DNA from: Asterias rubens
Lineage: Eukaryota > Echinodermata > Asteroidea > Forcipulatida > Asteriidae
Reading direction: 5' to 3'
Length of the DNA stretch: 64,000 nt
NCBI RefSeq assembly: GCF_902459465.1
Contig: NC_047063.1
Coordinates: 25,341,055-25,405,054 of the forward strand
Shown: piece after piece, positions 12,401-23,544 of the stretch
Numbering within the stretch: the stretch's first letter is position 1
How the letters are laid out: the number at the start of each line of letters is the position of its first letter
Position numbers and translations under genes: made by a program
Notes under the pieces: generated by a model
Seen by the model: only the letters and a program-made list of their open reading frames with translations
Databases searched by the model: none
What the model was told of the DNA's origin: nothing

Positions 12401-15400
12401 CCTCCAGATTCTTGTAGTGAAATACTTTCTTTTATATCTAGTGTCTCTTGTCTTGTATTTCATCTACTCTCAGTACTGTGTCTGAAGGGAATGGCTTTAG
12501 ATACTGATACTGCGTCTCAGAAGGCACAGATGTCATGACATTGGAATTTTAGAACTCGACTGCAGCATACCTCAGAATGACTGTGTAATAACTTGTCTAA
12601 ATTCAGAAAAGGGTCTCGAGTGGTCAGAAACCTTACTCAAAACCATCTTTAAGCCTTGAAACTAAATTAGTTTACAGGAAATTCCTTGAGGTTTTGCACT
12701 TTTTCCTTTTGTTAAAATCAGCCTTGAAATTACATGCAGGCCTTCGTTGCCCCTGGTCTTGGTGCCCCTTAAAAAGTTTCCAAGGGTCTTGCCCTTTTAA
12801 AGTTCCACGCCTGATGAACTGTGTGTTTATTTTCTCCCAGGAATTTTTAATAGCCCAGATTTTGTATTACATCTATCATCCACATGTATTTTTCTTTGAA
12901 TTGTAGTAGCATCACAAACAGTTTAATAGTAAAATGAAGTAACATGAATGTCACACACTCAAAAATAAACTCTAAGAAACCTATTATTCAGATCTAAAAA
13001 TGATGAGATACAGTATGACTATGAGCATTACATTTTGAGCTTTAAAGGATTCGGGTACTTTTTCAAAATGTCCACAGATTTACATTAAACTTACAGGGTT
13101 TGAAGATAATGATAGTGGAAAGCTTCCCTTCAAATTGCTTACTGAGGTTGTGTAGTTTTTGAAAAATGAGTAAAACAAGTCACAAAATAATTTTCGTCTC
13201 CGGAAGACGAAAATTATTTTAGCATGTAAATCCCATTAACCAGTAATGATATTAAACCAAAACCAAAGCAAAACTGGTTAATAAGTTTTTACATGCTAAA
13301 ACTGAGACAAAAATTATTTGTTTTACTCATTTCTCAAAAACTACAGCACCTCAGTAAGTAAAATTTCAAGGGAAGCTTTCTTCCATTATAATCTTCAAAC
13401 TGTGTAAGTTTAATGTAAATCTGTGGACATTGTGTTTTGTGTTAGGAAAAAGTACATAGACCCTTTAAACATGCCTGATGCTTCGGTTTTTTAAAGGGCA
13501 AGGGCACTAACTTAGGCAGTTTCTCCAAAAGGCAACATACAAGGAAACTGTAAATTTCTGCAGTAGCATTTCAAGGGCAACAAGGCAATGACCAAAGGGG
13601 CTCGGAGGCATCTGCCTTTGTTGCCTCCGTGATGTATCAGGCCTAGGCTAACATGCATCTTTGATTACACGGTGTACGTGTACGCACACCTTTTAAGACA
13701 GCATAGACCACCTAAGTTAAGCATCAGATATGTGCTTTAACTTTGTGCATAACTAAGTTACAAGCAGTTCTACTGGAATGACCCTTAGATGACCTATAAG
13801 GCTGCTGCACCCTGGTCAGATGCCAGAGATGCAAGCTGATCACTGGGAGGAGTCTCACTCAATTCATATGACCTACGACTTGCGACTAACGACTAACGTA
13901 CATGTAGGTTGGAGTTTTAAGCCTCTACATTGCTGTTACAACATTGGCCATCGGATAAAACATTGCTTTTGACAAAAAAATGCAACATAGGTGTAACTTT
14001 GTACTAAATTAAAGAAAAAAGACAAGAAAGGAAGAGGATGGCTAACAAATCAATGCACATCAAACTTTGAACAGTTTGTTTTCTGTGCTTAAACATTATT
14101 TCAGATTATTATGATCTCATCTGATCAGCTGGTAAATTGTATGCCTGGTGCAAAAACACGGTGCTGCATACGAAAGACAGCTTACGGAGTTCAAATAACA
14201 CTGACTGAAGTCACTCCAAAAACCATGATTCTCAAAAAAGTATTGCGCCCGACAGAGTTTTCAGAAATTTATGTAAAATTTCATGTGTATGGAACAATGC
14301 TTAAATTTTTTGTGAGAAAGGCAAGTCAAAGATGGTTTGATGGTTATTCTTTGATTTTTTTTTTTTTTTAAGCCGATGATGAAACAAAAACTTGCAGTTA
14401 CCTCATACATGTACATACGTCCCTCTTGCTGGGAAATATTGAAAAGGGAGCAGTTTTGTGGTTTGCCACCACTTAACATCTCAAGTAATTAAAACTTTTA
14501 ATTAAAAACAGGGAAATGTGGTCATTCGATGATTGACCTAGGACTTTTCACTTAAAGGTAAGGTCATAGAATGGCAAATACTCAAATAATTAATCACCAT
14601 AGCAGCTGTCAAAAGTTAACCATTTTGAGCAATAAAATGGTTTGGATAATTTTTCCACCAAAAAACAATCGAATCTGAGAAACAATTACAGCAAGAATTG
14701 TTTCTCAGGTTTCTTAAAGACGCTGTCCAGTCACACATGCTGCGACAAGAGATGACAAGAGATGCGTCAAGAGATGCGATTGGTACTCGCTGTCACCTCA
14801 CCAAACAAGGATGGATCCATGTTCACAGTTTTGTTGCTGTTTTCTAAGCATAAAGACAATGTATCCTATTCAGCTAAACATTCACTGGACTTTTATTGTC
14901 TATAAATCAGCTACGGCTGACACAAACTAATCTAAGACCCAACCTTTAAACCACATTTAGATTGACCTGACAAGGACATTTGTCTGGTAGAACCCTTCAC
15001 CCCAAGCTACATCCTGCAGCTGCAACTAATTAATAAGAATAACTTAAAAGTGGATTGGACAACTGGTCCCTGTGGCCACAAACTAGTTGGTTTCGGTTTT
15101 TGTTCTTTTAATCATGTTTCTTCTGACCACTGTTTTAAGCGCAATTTTTTTCCTCACATATTAGGCCTTTAAGTCCTTTGGAGTACTTTTTTTAATCTAT
15201 GCGCCAGAAAATCATAAATTACACTTACTCTATAATACATGTCGGCCCTATAAGGAAGAAAATCAATTTAACTCTGAAAAAACAGTAGACCAACGTGCAA
15301 TTTTCAACAAACAATGTCTACTTGTTATTGTGCACAGAACAGACCACAACATGTGAACAGGACTAGGCTGCTAGGCAAGACCTGAAACTATGACATCACA

Positions 15401-17302
15401 CCTTTGGAATTCAAGGCAACCACAGCAATATTAAAGGGCAACAACAATGTTGGTCTGGTCATGTGCTAATTGCAAAGTTCACATATAAATACAAGTTCAG
15501 AACCCATGGATGCAAAGCCACATCAGAACAAACTGTGTAAAGAACCGTCGGGCATTCACATTCCTTCCTTTGAACTCAGCTCTGTTACTGTTAGTGTTAC
15601 AGCGCCTTACATGATTGGAAAATCTTTAAAGTTTACTTGAATTTAGGCAAAACAGAATATTGAAGAAGAAAGCGTGAATTAAATCATGCTCTATTGTGAA
15701 GGAAGCAAATATGTAAAAGATGTTTTTTTTTCAACAATTGATAATAGGGCCCGACACATTCAGATTAAAGTTAATTTCATGATTGCAAGCAAGTTCAAGG
15801 AGTAAAACGGGTTTATTGCTCAATTTTGTTTTAAGGTTGTTTGGCAGAACAAAACTTGGTTAACAATTTGATCTATCTTTCAAGCAAAAACAAGCAAACT
15901 TCTTATCACAAGCAATGTTACAGACATTAGTAACCGGTAACCTGGTGTTGCCGAGCATGGTTTGGTGGGCTCACTGACTTTTATTAGATCAAGCACGAAG
16001 CCTACGTTACACATAAGCTGTTTAGCCCCCTGCACACAATGGCATAGAACTACTTAAATCATAAATACAATATTGCTCTTAAAATGTTCTTCGAAGCATT
16101 ACCAGGATATTAGTCAAAATCAAACTTTATGTGATATTTGGCTGGTAACCATATTTTGGTAAGCCTAACATTGCCCTGCTTAATAGCTGATACCCACATG
16201 AATGAACTGACCAGGTTTCCTCTTTAAATAAGATTGAGTTAGTACACAATCAATGAAGACCCAGTGTAAACAAATAATTCTGTGCAAAGTCAAACCATGG
16301 TCAAACACACTGTCAAAGAACTGGATCAGCCACAAACCACAAGTAAACAATGCAAATAAATTCTATAAAGATTTTAAACTCCGGAAACTTTGTGAGAATG
16401 GAAGTTTGAACAAAAAACAAAGTGGTTTTACAGTGAATTCGGACCTACCTCCATGATTGGACTCAAACGCCTCTCTTAATATTTATGCACGAGGTACATC
16501 ACAATGATAACTCAAAACGAGGCGATGGGCGTAGCCACTGCAAGTGATTGGGAACGTGCGCCCATAGCCTCATTTTGGGTAAGAATTATGGCGTCATGCT
16601 TAAATATTAAGAGAGGCGTATTGGATGCAAATGGCACAAATCTTTTAGAATTTGTTGTCGCGTATTAGTTTTTATGATATTAAATTTTGTTTGTAATGCT
16701 GAGAGTGAACACATATCCAAGGTTTGTCTGCCCATGTTTTCCATTCCTATAAGGATTCCTATTTAATGAGGCTTCTATTCTAGTTGGGTATACTGGACAA
16801 TGGTTATGGACAATTTTTATGATGGATTCTTGCAGACAATGCAGGGTTTGCCCTTACATGTTTCCAGTGACTATCCAGCAGGACCAACTAATTATGACAC
16901 CAGTTTTTTTAACTTAGTCCATTAAATAGGCCTATGTTTTCCAACACTGAACTAGCAACCCAGACCACTTTAAAGAGAACTTGGACTGGTTTTCAGGTGT
17001 TTTTTAAACTACCATTTGGCCAGCGGACCACAAGGGATATATAATTCCATATTTGCTTCTAGATTCCATATTCGCTGGGTCATGTTGCCAAGGGATTTCT
17101 ATGCAAGTAAAATGTGATTATACTGGTTTGCTGGTATAATTTCAATGAGGGGGTGGGGGGGTTGGGGGGTTGGAGGGGGGATGTTCGTGATAGGGTGGGG
17201 GTCGTGATGGGGGGGGGGGTGAGAAATAAACACATTCTTTACATAATGTGATTACTTACCAAGTGTCAGCAGCAGCACACATAATCTGTACCAGTCATGC
17301 AT
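3145..17302 (-). CDS. LAMB1: Laminin subunit beta (LAMB1/2-like), N-terminal part; gene continues past the left edge
   Basis: Three coding exons on the minus strand (17302-17260, 4478-3919, 3408-3145) join in phase to give about 289 residues. They encode a signal peptide, the laminin N-terminal (LN, domain VI) polymerisation domain, and the beginning of the first laminin EGF-like (LE) repeat. Recognisable beta-chain stretches include [68 protein letters not shown] and [17 protein letters not shown] followed by [10 protein letters not shown]. Laminin beta is a secreted basement-membrane chain that forms trimers with alpha and gamma; the LN domain mediates network assembly. The three splice junctions are canonical or acceptable (gtaagt, gtgaga, gtcagt donors). 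LAMB1 versus LAMB2 cannot be separated; invertebrates usually have one such beta gene. No further LE exon is visible between 1 and 3144, so the remaining exons lie outside. Family assignment is very secure; the exon 1 assignment rests on phase plus signal peptide. Confidence 0.93.
3919..4478 (-). CDS. LAMB1: Laminin beta coding exon 2 (most of the LN domain)
   Basis: This 560-nt exon follows a ttctttgcag acceptor and completes a GTG codon with the single G left by exon 1. It carries the LN core including [20 protein letters not shown] and [18 protein letters not shown], and ends phase 0 at STEGE before a gtgaga donor. The reading frame continues into the intron (RQFVKLKHE...), which is not laminin sequence. 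Confidence 0.94.
4623..5302 (-). mobile_element. Solo-LTR-like element, copy 1 (680 bp)
   Basis: This segment is nearly identical to the reverse complement of 58053-58904. Read on the minus strand both copies start TGTTACGATCC and end GGGCATACTCA, the TG...CA termini of long terminal repeats. A TATAAACGG box lies about 200 bp into the element. It lacks about 42 bp present in the other copy. Flanking 5-bp duplications were not found, and no internal retroviral-type genes are nearby, so 'solo LTR' is an inference. Open frames inside (for example 4599-4979 minus) have no recognisable domains. Confidence 0.6.
5303..6778. other. Gene-free stretch (laminin intron 1)
   Basis: No exon, RNA gene or long repeat recognised. 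It contains a C homopolymer run near 5512-5525 and a GT-rich run of GGGTGGGTTTGGGT type near 6390-6440. Open frames are short and featureless. Confidence 0.5.
6783..7353. mobile_element. Kolobok-like TTAA element, internally deleted copy A
   Basis: TTAA at 6779-6782 and 7354-7357 bracket a 571-bp element with TIR AGTCACCTGGAA / TTCCAGGTGACT. The centre keeps only the start of the THAP-domain reading frame seen intact in copy C at 40.9 kb, followed by a long foldback in which the CGTACATGTAC and GTGAGTTxGTAC blocks occur in both orientations. Non-autonomous derivative. Confidence 0.75.
7560..7655 (-). repeat. tRNA-derived SINE head (tRNA-like)
   Basis: On the minus strand the block from about 7655 contains an A-box-like CTCAGTTGGTAGAGCACTGG and a B-box-like GGTTCAAGTCT about 30 nt downstream, spaced as in tRNA genes. 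The anticodon arm does not fold convincingly and the 3' part runs into unrelated AT-rich sequence, so a SINE or tRNA pseudogene is more likely than a functional tRNA. Confidence 0.5.
7700..9945. other. Gene-free stretch (laminin intron 1)
   Basis: No exon or catalogued element recognised. Two short related passages (ACACCGGATATGAGCCAG near 8130 and ACACCGGATGTGGGCCAACA near 8650, each followed by AGTTTTCAAA) indicate a small diverged direct repeat. Confidence 0.4.
9946..10585. repeat. Minisatellite, about 20-bp unit CCTTGGTGCCCTGGTCATTG
   Basis: About 30 units, many carrying CTTTGG, CCCTTGG or TACCCTGG variants. A higher-order duplication is visible: the block starting GCTTTGGTGCCCCTTGG at about 10,064 recurs at about 10,244, 180 bp later. 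Because the unit lacks stop codons, three plus-strand frames stay open for up to 237 residues, which explains long but meaningless reading frames rich in WCP/ALV. It lies in laminin intron 1. Confidence 0.9.
10600..13040. other. Gene-free stretch (laminin intron 1)
   Basis: No coding or RNA gene recognised. A fragment resembling the minisatellite unit (CTGGTCTTGGTGCCCCTT) sits at about 12,752, suggesting the array grew from a dispersed repeat. A MITE fragment (CACTACAGCGATAA...) is near 11,388. Confidence 0.4.
13046..13464. mobile_element. TTAA-flanked foldback MITE (AGGATTCGGGTAC family)
   Basis: TTAA at 13042-13045 and 13465-13468 flank a 419-bp inverted-repeat element starting AGGATTCGGGTACTTTTTC and ending with a diverged complement (AAAAAGTACATAGACCCT). 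Arms contain AGTGGAAAGCTTCCCTTCAA and its complement. A truncated relative occurs at about 22,685-23,015. Confidence 0.75.
13470..16460. other. Gene-free stretch (laminin intron 1)
   Basis: AT-rich with no recognised exon. A fragment at 13,560-13,640 (CAAGGGCAACAAGGCAATGA and GGCAACGGAGG-type complement) looks like an old dispersed repeat. Confidence 0.4.
16467..16619. mobile_element. Short foldback MITE (TIR ACGCCTCTCTTAATATTTA)
   Basis: A 19-bp terminal inverted repeat ACGCCTCTCTTAATATTTA matches TAAATATTAAGAGAGGCGT at the right end almost perfectly. A second, inner inverted pair (GAGGCGATGGGCG / CGCCCATAGCCTC) makes the 153-bp element nearly palindromic. No clear target-site duplication, so the superfamily is unassigned. 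Confidence 0.65.
17260..17302 (-). CDS. LAMB1: Laminin beta exon 1, start codon and signal peptide
   Basis: ATG at 17302-17300 opens [14 protein letters not shown], ending with one extra G before a gtaagt donor (phase 1). Joined to exon 2 it reads ...[19 protein letters not shown], a textbook hydrophobic signal peptide with a plausible cleavage after SAVVG or nearby. An acceptor (ttcgctcag) lies 24 nt upstream at 17327-17328, so the exon probably begins at 17326 with a short 5'UTR and a separate upstream noncoding exon exists. The 12.8-kb intron to exon 2 is unusually long for this window. The matching phase and signal peptide make a chance match unlikely. Confidence 0.8.
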
Positions 17303-18351
17303 TGTGAAATGTTCAGTTAAAAATTCCTGAGCGAAAACAACATCAATGGCCGAGACGCACCGGTGGTTGCACTCCCTTTTCACCGGATGGACAACTTCCG
17401 TCCGTTGTCAATTTTTGTGTCTTGCTCCACTGGCAGAAGAGACCTTACCCAATCATGCGAAGACACTTCTGACAAAGAGCTCACTACTATAGTTTCCCTC
17501 ACCAAGTAGTATTTGGTATTCAAATTGTCTGCCTTTGTTGAGATAAATCTTTTATGTTCCAACTATTCGAGTAGACTCCCTTGTAGTTAAGGGAAAAGCC
17601 TGCTCAGGGTAGATGGCCTGTTCCAATGGTCTGTATGACCTATGATACCTATAGCCAGGGTTCACACGTCCAGTGCCCTTTTCCTGAGTGTTTCAACCTG
17701 CTTGGACGTCTAACTCAACTGCCTAACCACAAGGGCTGTGAATGAATAAATATAAAATACCAATTGACAAAGTGAAGATTATAACAATGTAAACCAAGTC
17801 TGAGATGTATCCTGTTGTTAAACAAGTTCTGAACATGTCTGGTTTAAAGGTGAGATAAAGCCATTGTACCAATAAATGCACCAATATCTCTATTTTAAGT
17901 AAGGCATGAGAATGTATCCATGACAATGGCTAGTTATTTAATACAATCCCAAATGCTTCATTGTCCAATTGCCAAAGTGATGGATTCAGAAGGACTGGGG
18001 CTGGTCAAGCATTAAAATCTTATCCAAGTCAACAAATTTGGGTGTAAAGAGACATTTTCACAAAGTTATTTCTAGTGTTTTAGTTTTTTTTTAAGCAAAA
18101 CAAAAGGCCCTAATAAAAATTGTATTTCTGTATTAATTTTTTGCAGACACAGATTACCAGCCAAATTACCATATCATGAGTACCGCTTGTGACTTGTTTC
18201 CTACTTGACATCTTCATGAAATTAGGCCCAAAAATGGTTACTCATCTTCAAGTACTTGGAGCAACTTGATCATTTACCCTATTCAGCCCCTGCCATCGCA
18301 ACTTTTATTTTAGGTTGTACTTCTTTTCCCTAGCTAGTGTAGTCTTCCTCA

Positions 18352-18506
18352 AAAAGTTTCTGTATCCTTCCGTTCCACCAATCATTCGTTTATATGAAAT
18401 AAAATACTAAATAGTAGTATCTAATTTACTCAAAAAGAGATATTCCTTTTCCTTTTTGTAAAAATGAGTGAAAATGTGGTGGCAGGATACGGAAACTTTA
18501 CCAAAC
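18352..18506. mobile_element. Palindromic MITE, family GTTTCCGTATGGCGCCACCAC, diverged copy
   Basis: AGTTTCTGTATCCTTCCG...ACCAATCATTCG at the left pairs with GTGGTGGCAGGATACGGAAA at the right. It is a diverged relative of the cleaner copy 45 bp downstream. Confidence 0.65.
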
Positions 18507-18550
18507 CCAATGACATGCTCATACTACTAGTATAGACTCAGTTCAATTTA

Positions 18551-18683
18551 GGGAAAAGTTTCCGTATGGCGCCACCACTTTTTCATTCGAAATAAAATAA
18601 TATAGTATCTAATTTACCTGATTGATATATCCCTTTTTGTAAAAATGAGTGAAAAAGTGGTGGCGCCATACGGAAAGTTATCC
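18551..18683. mobile_element. Palindromic MITE, family GTTTCCGTATGGCGCCACCAC, second copy
   Basis: AGTTTCCGTATGGCGCCACC at the left is the complement of GGTGGCGCCATACGGAAA at the right, with TTTTTGTAAAAATGAGTG shared with the first copy. Two copies of one family in direct proximity suggest local transposition or duplication. Confidence 0.75.
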
Positions 18684-18990
18684 TGTGTCACTGTGGTGTC
18701 CTTTTTAATCGTGAATTTTCACCCTAAAAAGTGCTGAATTATGTTACTCCATGCACGTACACACACACACAAACACAGGCACGGGACACAGTACCAACCC
18801 ATACCGAGACCATAGCCATAAACCGGGCGCATTGAGACACACGTCCACCCCACACCTCCACGAACAACGCGGTAAAATGGTGACAACCAGCTATCGTCAA
18901 AAAATGTACTTTAGAAGCACCATGTTTAAGTGGCATTCTTATCCCAAATAAGACGACTCTATATATGTAATCAAAGCTGAAAGTTCTTAC

Positions 18991-19140
18991 CCACTACAGC
19001 TGCAAACGACTGAGCTCCTGCCAGCAAACTTGGCAGTATCAATTCCCCTGAAAACGGCGGATTAATGTGGACGCAGAAAATAATTCTCGGGCGAATTCTT
19101 TCCACCACATACAGTTCTCAAGCTCTTACCACACGCCCGT
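18991..19140 (-). other. Possible noncoding first exon / promoter side of laminin beta
   Basis: On the minus strand a CTGTAGTGG|gtaaga donor ends at 18991, and the coding exon at 17326 has an upstream acceptor with no known partner. The right-hand boundary is arbitrary; a TTTTATGACACGG stretch near 19,145-19,155 could be a weak TATA-like element. This is inference from splice signals only. Confidence 0.3.
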
Positions 19141-19642
19141 GTCATAAAAGACAGGCCATTGATCCTTTTTAACTTGGATTACAGCCTTTGGTGGTGGGTG
19201 CTTCAGAGCGTCGTACCTTCTGCACTGTATTGCATTCAAACCGACTGTTCCCCAAGCTAGGCACCTTTCCTGGGAGAAAAATACCGGAAGTAATGAAAAA
19301 AGACTGCACCAAACTTTCGTAGGGGTGAACTTTACAGGTCCGAAAGTTTGTTCTTAAAATTACCCGAACCAAACACAAGAGGGGGCTGTTTATTTAAGAC
19401 GATGTTGACAATCCCCTGAAATCCATTGTTCTGTTTAAAATGAGTGATTTATTTGTTATACCGGACAGAGTTTATTTGTTGTCCCATCCAAAACTGCCCA
19501 AAGCCCATTTAATACAATCTTGTAATGTCGTTTACTATTTTTAAAATAAATTTTGTGGAGGCAACAACAAAAACGTTATAGGAATAAACTAAAAATAGTA
19601 AACTTTCGGGAGTACAACCATGTTACTCATCTCTCTAGGGGA

Positions 19643-19672
19643 GTGACGGCCCTGAAAAGAGCCGTTTTCGTC
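19643..19672 (-). repeat. Histone-type 3' stem-loop repeat, copy 3
   Basis: On the minus strand AAAACGGCTCTTTTCAGGGC continues to a complete 6-bp stem (one G-T pair) with TTTC loop. AGAGAGATGAG follows about 16 nt downstream, resembling a histone downstream element. No histone frame lies upstream. Confidence 0.45.
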
Positions 19673-20469
19673 TGTTCGTCTTCGAGATTTGCGTGTGCAG
19701 TGTGTCCGGTGGTCCTTATCTATACGTTTTGTTTTTTAGGGGGGTGTTCGGGGGAGGGGTTCGGGGGTTGGGGGGGGGGGGCTCAATAAAACGGATGGGT
19801 CCACGGGCGAAGCCCCAGAGATTCAGATGCTTAGGCGTTCAGGGTAAACCTAAAATCAAGCCTCCGTAGCGACCTAACAACATAGAATCTAGACACACTT
19901 CCCAAGCACTTTTAATCTAAACCAGTATTTAAATTTTACTGGAAATGATAACGAAACTTCAGCGAACTGAAAGAGGGGCAAATCCCCCAAATCAACTGTG
20001 CTGAAAAAAAAGAGAAAAAAACAAACACGGACGCGAAGTTCGCAGTTTGGACGATCTTATCTGATTGTCTGCCACTCAACAGCGTTTTTAATATAGGTAT
20101 GATTTGAGTGTCGGTTTTATACTGACAATTATTCCCGATTCAACGATCGCTCCCTGAATATGCCCGTAATTTTGTTCTGCACTCGAAATTGACACTGTCG
20201 TAGTGCTTTTTAACGGGGACTGTTTTGGGATGTTTTTTTATAATAAAAAAGGGAAAAAAGAGAATCATAAAAAGAAACACGGGCAAATGTTTGAGGATGG
20301 CAATTCTTTAATGTGCAAACAAAAATTCGAGACTCTTTCTGTAAACACTCAAATTGTGTTGCGAATTTGAAAAGATAATTCCTTCCCTGAAAAGGTTTGT
20401 TATTAATTTTACGTACAATTAATTTTCCTTTCGTTAATGTTTTCATTAAAATAATTTCAGGTTCAGAAG

Positions 20470-21430
20470 TAATTCGTCACTAGGGAACATTAAGTGCCTC
20501 TCGTTAAAAAACAGCTATTACTGGTAATTTTGATGGTCACTGTTATCTCAAGGATGAACACTAGTTTTTGACGGCTTTAATTGATAATGATTAAGTATAA
20601 TCATTCATTCCCAACGTGTCTTTGGTACAGACAAAAAGTAATCATCCTGGCTTGAGTCGAGTCGATGTATAAAACAATGCGCATGTCAGGGGACGTATAC
20701 GCCGGGAAATGCACAGCGACCGAAAGTGCAACTGCATCTTTATCATTGCACTTAAAGGCACTTGTGACTGTCACCAGTGGTCAAAACGGAGGACTCCCAC
20801 TGCCTGTTTAACGGTGTGATATTGTGCGGTTAACCCTTTAGTCCCTGCACCGCCCGAGTTTGCTGAAATCCAATTTCTCAAGATTCTTGCAGTAAATTAC
20901 TGGAATCGTAGTTCAAATTTTAAAAGATAGCCATGGCTTAATGTATATGCACAATTTTTTACCCTTTCGGTAATATTTGACAACAAGTACAAGTTCTCAT
21001 GGGAACAATAAATGCCTCTCGTTAAACGGCTACGGTAATTTTTATGGCGAATGTTTTTGTGCACGGATAAAATGAACACAATAGCTTTTCAAGGCTTTTG
21101 TCTGGCTCAATGCTCATACTGATTAAATGCGGTGGCGTTAATTTTCGACAATATCATCATAAATGATGAACAGTTTCCTGTTTACTATTTTTCGTAAGAG
21201 CTAAATTATTTCATCATCATTAGCTTCGACAAGACAACTGTGAAGGGAGAATTAATAACGATCTATAACAACTAGATATATTAACAAATGCGTAGACCTA
21301 CTAATGACTATCGAGTTTTCTTTTGATGTTCCTTTTTTTCTACAAACACAAGCTAGCGAGGTTTCCTCGTACCGCATACAGTGTATCGCTATATGCGGCT
21401 GGGCGGTACAGCGGCTAAATGGTTAAAACA
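20470..21430. repeat. Dispersed repeat, unidentified; related segment at 33.75-34.09 kb
   Basis: From about 21,106 (GCTCAATGCTCATACTG) to 21,425 the sequence matches 33,751-34,085 over about 300 bp (shared TTATTTCATCATCATTAGCT, CTACTAATGACTATC, AGCGAGGTTTCCTC). An internal pair, GGGAACATTAAGTGCCTCTC (about 20,485) and GGGAACAATAAATGCCTCTC (about 21,000), suggests old internal duplication. Family unknown. Confidence 0.65.
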
Positions 21431-21767
21431 ATTCAGTCGAAACGTTTTCTTATTGAGTTTCTGCAATAAAGAAAGTAAGGCACAGTTAAAGAGATTTGCA
21501 AGTAACAATAATTATGTGCTGAAATCAACCAAGATGTGTAATTAACATGCAGTTTATATGTGGGTCTATTGTTGTTCCCGAAGCGAATTCCAACCTCCCC
21601 CCTCGTTATTATACTCGGGACCCAATCTAAATCATTGTCAACAGGGGAAAAAAACCTGCTTTTTGAAGCAAAACATGAGCGACACAGTCACAACAGTACA
21701 TTAAAAGTGGACGTGTTTTCACACACGCAATTTATTTACAAAAATAGTTTGAAGAAGCATATTATGC

Positions 21768-21812
21768 ACACCGGCTCTTTTCAGAGCAAACACTCCCACA
21801 CAAGAGCATACA
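21768..21812 (+). repeat. Histone-type 3' stem-loop repeat, copy 2
   Basis: CACCGGCTCTTTTCAGAGCA (stem-loop 21773-21788) has the canonical TTTC loop and five of six stem pairs. CACACAAGAGCAT follows as a possible downstream-element relic. No histone gene adjacent. Confidence 0.45.
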
Positions 21813-21937
21813 CTTTGTTGTACCCGCAAGTTTACTATAATAATATGAAGGAAATAAAAGTTTCATAGTATAAAAGACTGGTTTCGCGTGTGAACAGGGA
21901 ACACCAATACTGTGTTATTTTGTGGCATCATCTTTAA

Positions 21938-22314
21938 AGGCAGTGGACACTATTGATAATTGTCAAACACCAGTCTTCTCATTTGCTGTATCTAAACATA
22001 TGCATAAAATAACAAACTAGTGAAAATCTGAGCTCAATTGGTCGTCGAGGTTGCGAGATAATAGTGAACAAAAAATATCCTTGTCACTTGAAGTTGTGTG
22101 CGTTTAGATGGTTGATTTGGAGACCTCAAATTCTAAACCTGAGGTCTCGAAATCAAATTCGTGGAAAATTACTTATCTCTCGAAAACTATGTCACTTCAG
22201 AGGGAGCTGTTTCTCACAATGTTTTATACCATCAACCTCTCCCCATTACTCGTCACCAAGAAAGGTTTTATGCTAATAACTATTTTGAGCAGTTACCAAT
22301 AGTGTCCACTGCCT
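21938..22314. mobile_element. TTAA-flanked MITE, full copy (AGGCAGTGGACAC family)
   Basis: TTAA at 21934-21937 and 22315-22318 bracket the element, which starts AGGCAGTGGACACTATTG and ends CAATAGTGTCCACTGCCT. The right TTAA is also the left TTAA of the next element. Confidence 0.85.
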
Positions 22315-22318
22315 TTAA

Positions 22319-22661
22319 AGCCATTGGACCCTTTCGGTACAGAAAAAAAAAGTTCACAGATTTACAAATAATTTACAGGGTTTACAGAAGGTAATGGTGA
22401 AAGACTTCTCTTGAAATATTAGTCCATGAAAATGCTTTACTTTTTGAGAAAACAGTAAAACAATATAAATTCTCGTTAGCGAGAATTACGGATTTATTTT
22501 AAACACATGTCATGAAGAAGAGTGGGTTTTCCCGTTATTTTCTCCCGACTCCGATGACCGATTGAGCCTAAATTTTCACATGTTTGTTGTTTTATACATA
22601 AGTTGTGATACACGAAGTGTGGGACTTGGACAATACTGTTTACCGAAAGTGTATAATGGCT
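22319..22661. mobile_element. TTAA-flanked MITE, full copy (AGCCATTGGACAC family)
   Basis: It begins AGCCATTGGACCCTTTCGG and ends CCGAAAGTGTATAATGGCT with TTAA on both sides (22315-22318 and 22662-22665). It is the inverted-orientation sibling of 55694-56053. It abuts the previous MITE and shares its TTAA. Confidence 0.85.
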
Positions 22662-22684
22662 TTAATAGGCATTTGCCGTAACTA

Positions 22685-23015
22685 TACTACTTTAATGTAT
22701 GACCTTAGGTAAGTTTGATGTAATGATAGTGGAAAGCTTCCTTTCAAATTATTACTTACTGAGGTGCTGTAGTTTTTGAGAAATGAGTAAAACAATGCCA
22801 TGAAAATACGTTTGTAAATGCTTAAAATAATTTTGGTCTCATGAGACCAAAATTATTTTCATGACATTGTTTTACTCATTTCCCAAAAACTACAGCACCT
22901 CAGCACGTAATATTTTCAGGGAAGCTTTCTACTATATCATTATCTTCAAACTGTGTAAGTTTGGTGTAAATCTGTGGACATTGTGTTTTTTGTGCTACAA
23001 AAAGTACATACACCC
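22685..23015. mobile_element. Foldback MITE fragment related to 13046-13464
   Basis: The arms AGTGGAAAGCTTCCTTTCAA and its complement (near 22,918) and the AAAATTATTTT/GAGAC centre match the 13-kb element. Outer termini are missing or diverged. Confidence 0.6.
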
Positions 23016-23544
23016 AGGCCCATGGTCAACTTGGTGTCCCTGTTACACTGCGATACTATGTTTTGACATAATATGAGACATAATAATCCAAATTTAAAAT
23101 TTACAATATGAACAAACAGCTATTCCCCATAATTTTAAATTATAGTGATATGACAAGCAACCCATCTTTGAACAAAAAACTACACAATGTCACACTGTTG
23201 ACCCCTTTGTAGAATTAGCCACATACAAAAGAAAGAAATAGACTAAATAACCTGCATAATATACGGCACTAATTATGTGCAAGTAATACATAAAATATTA
23301 TATAACAATGAGTGCATCGTTGTACAATACTATCGTGAGGTGCAATCTGGGCTATTCCATTTTCCCAGGCGAAGCTGAGTAAATGACAAAGCAAATTTCA
23401 CCGAGTGCCAGCGACACTAACACGAACGAAATTAATTCAATGAATAATTATAACACAAACATGGATCCTTTTTAAATTTTAAAATAATATTGTCTGTTCA
23501 AAAAGATTTTGTTATTAATTATGTTTTATATATTTCTTTTTTTA

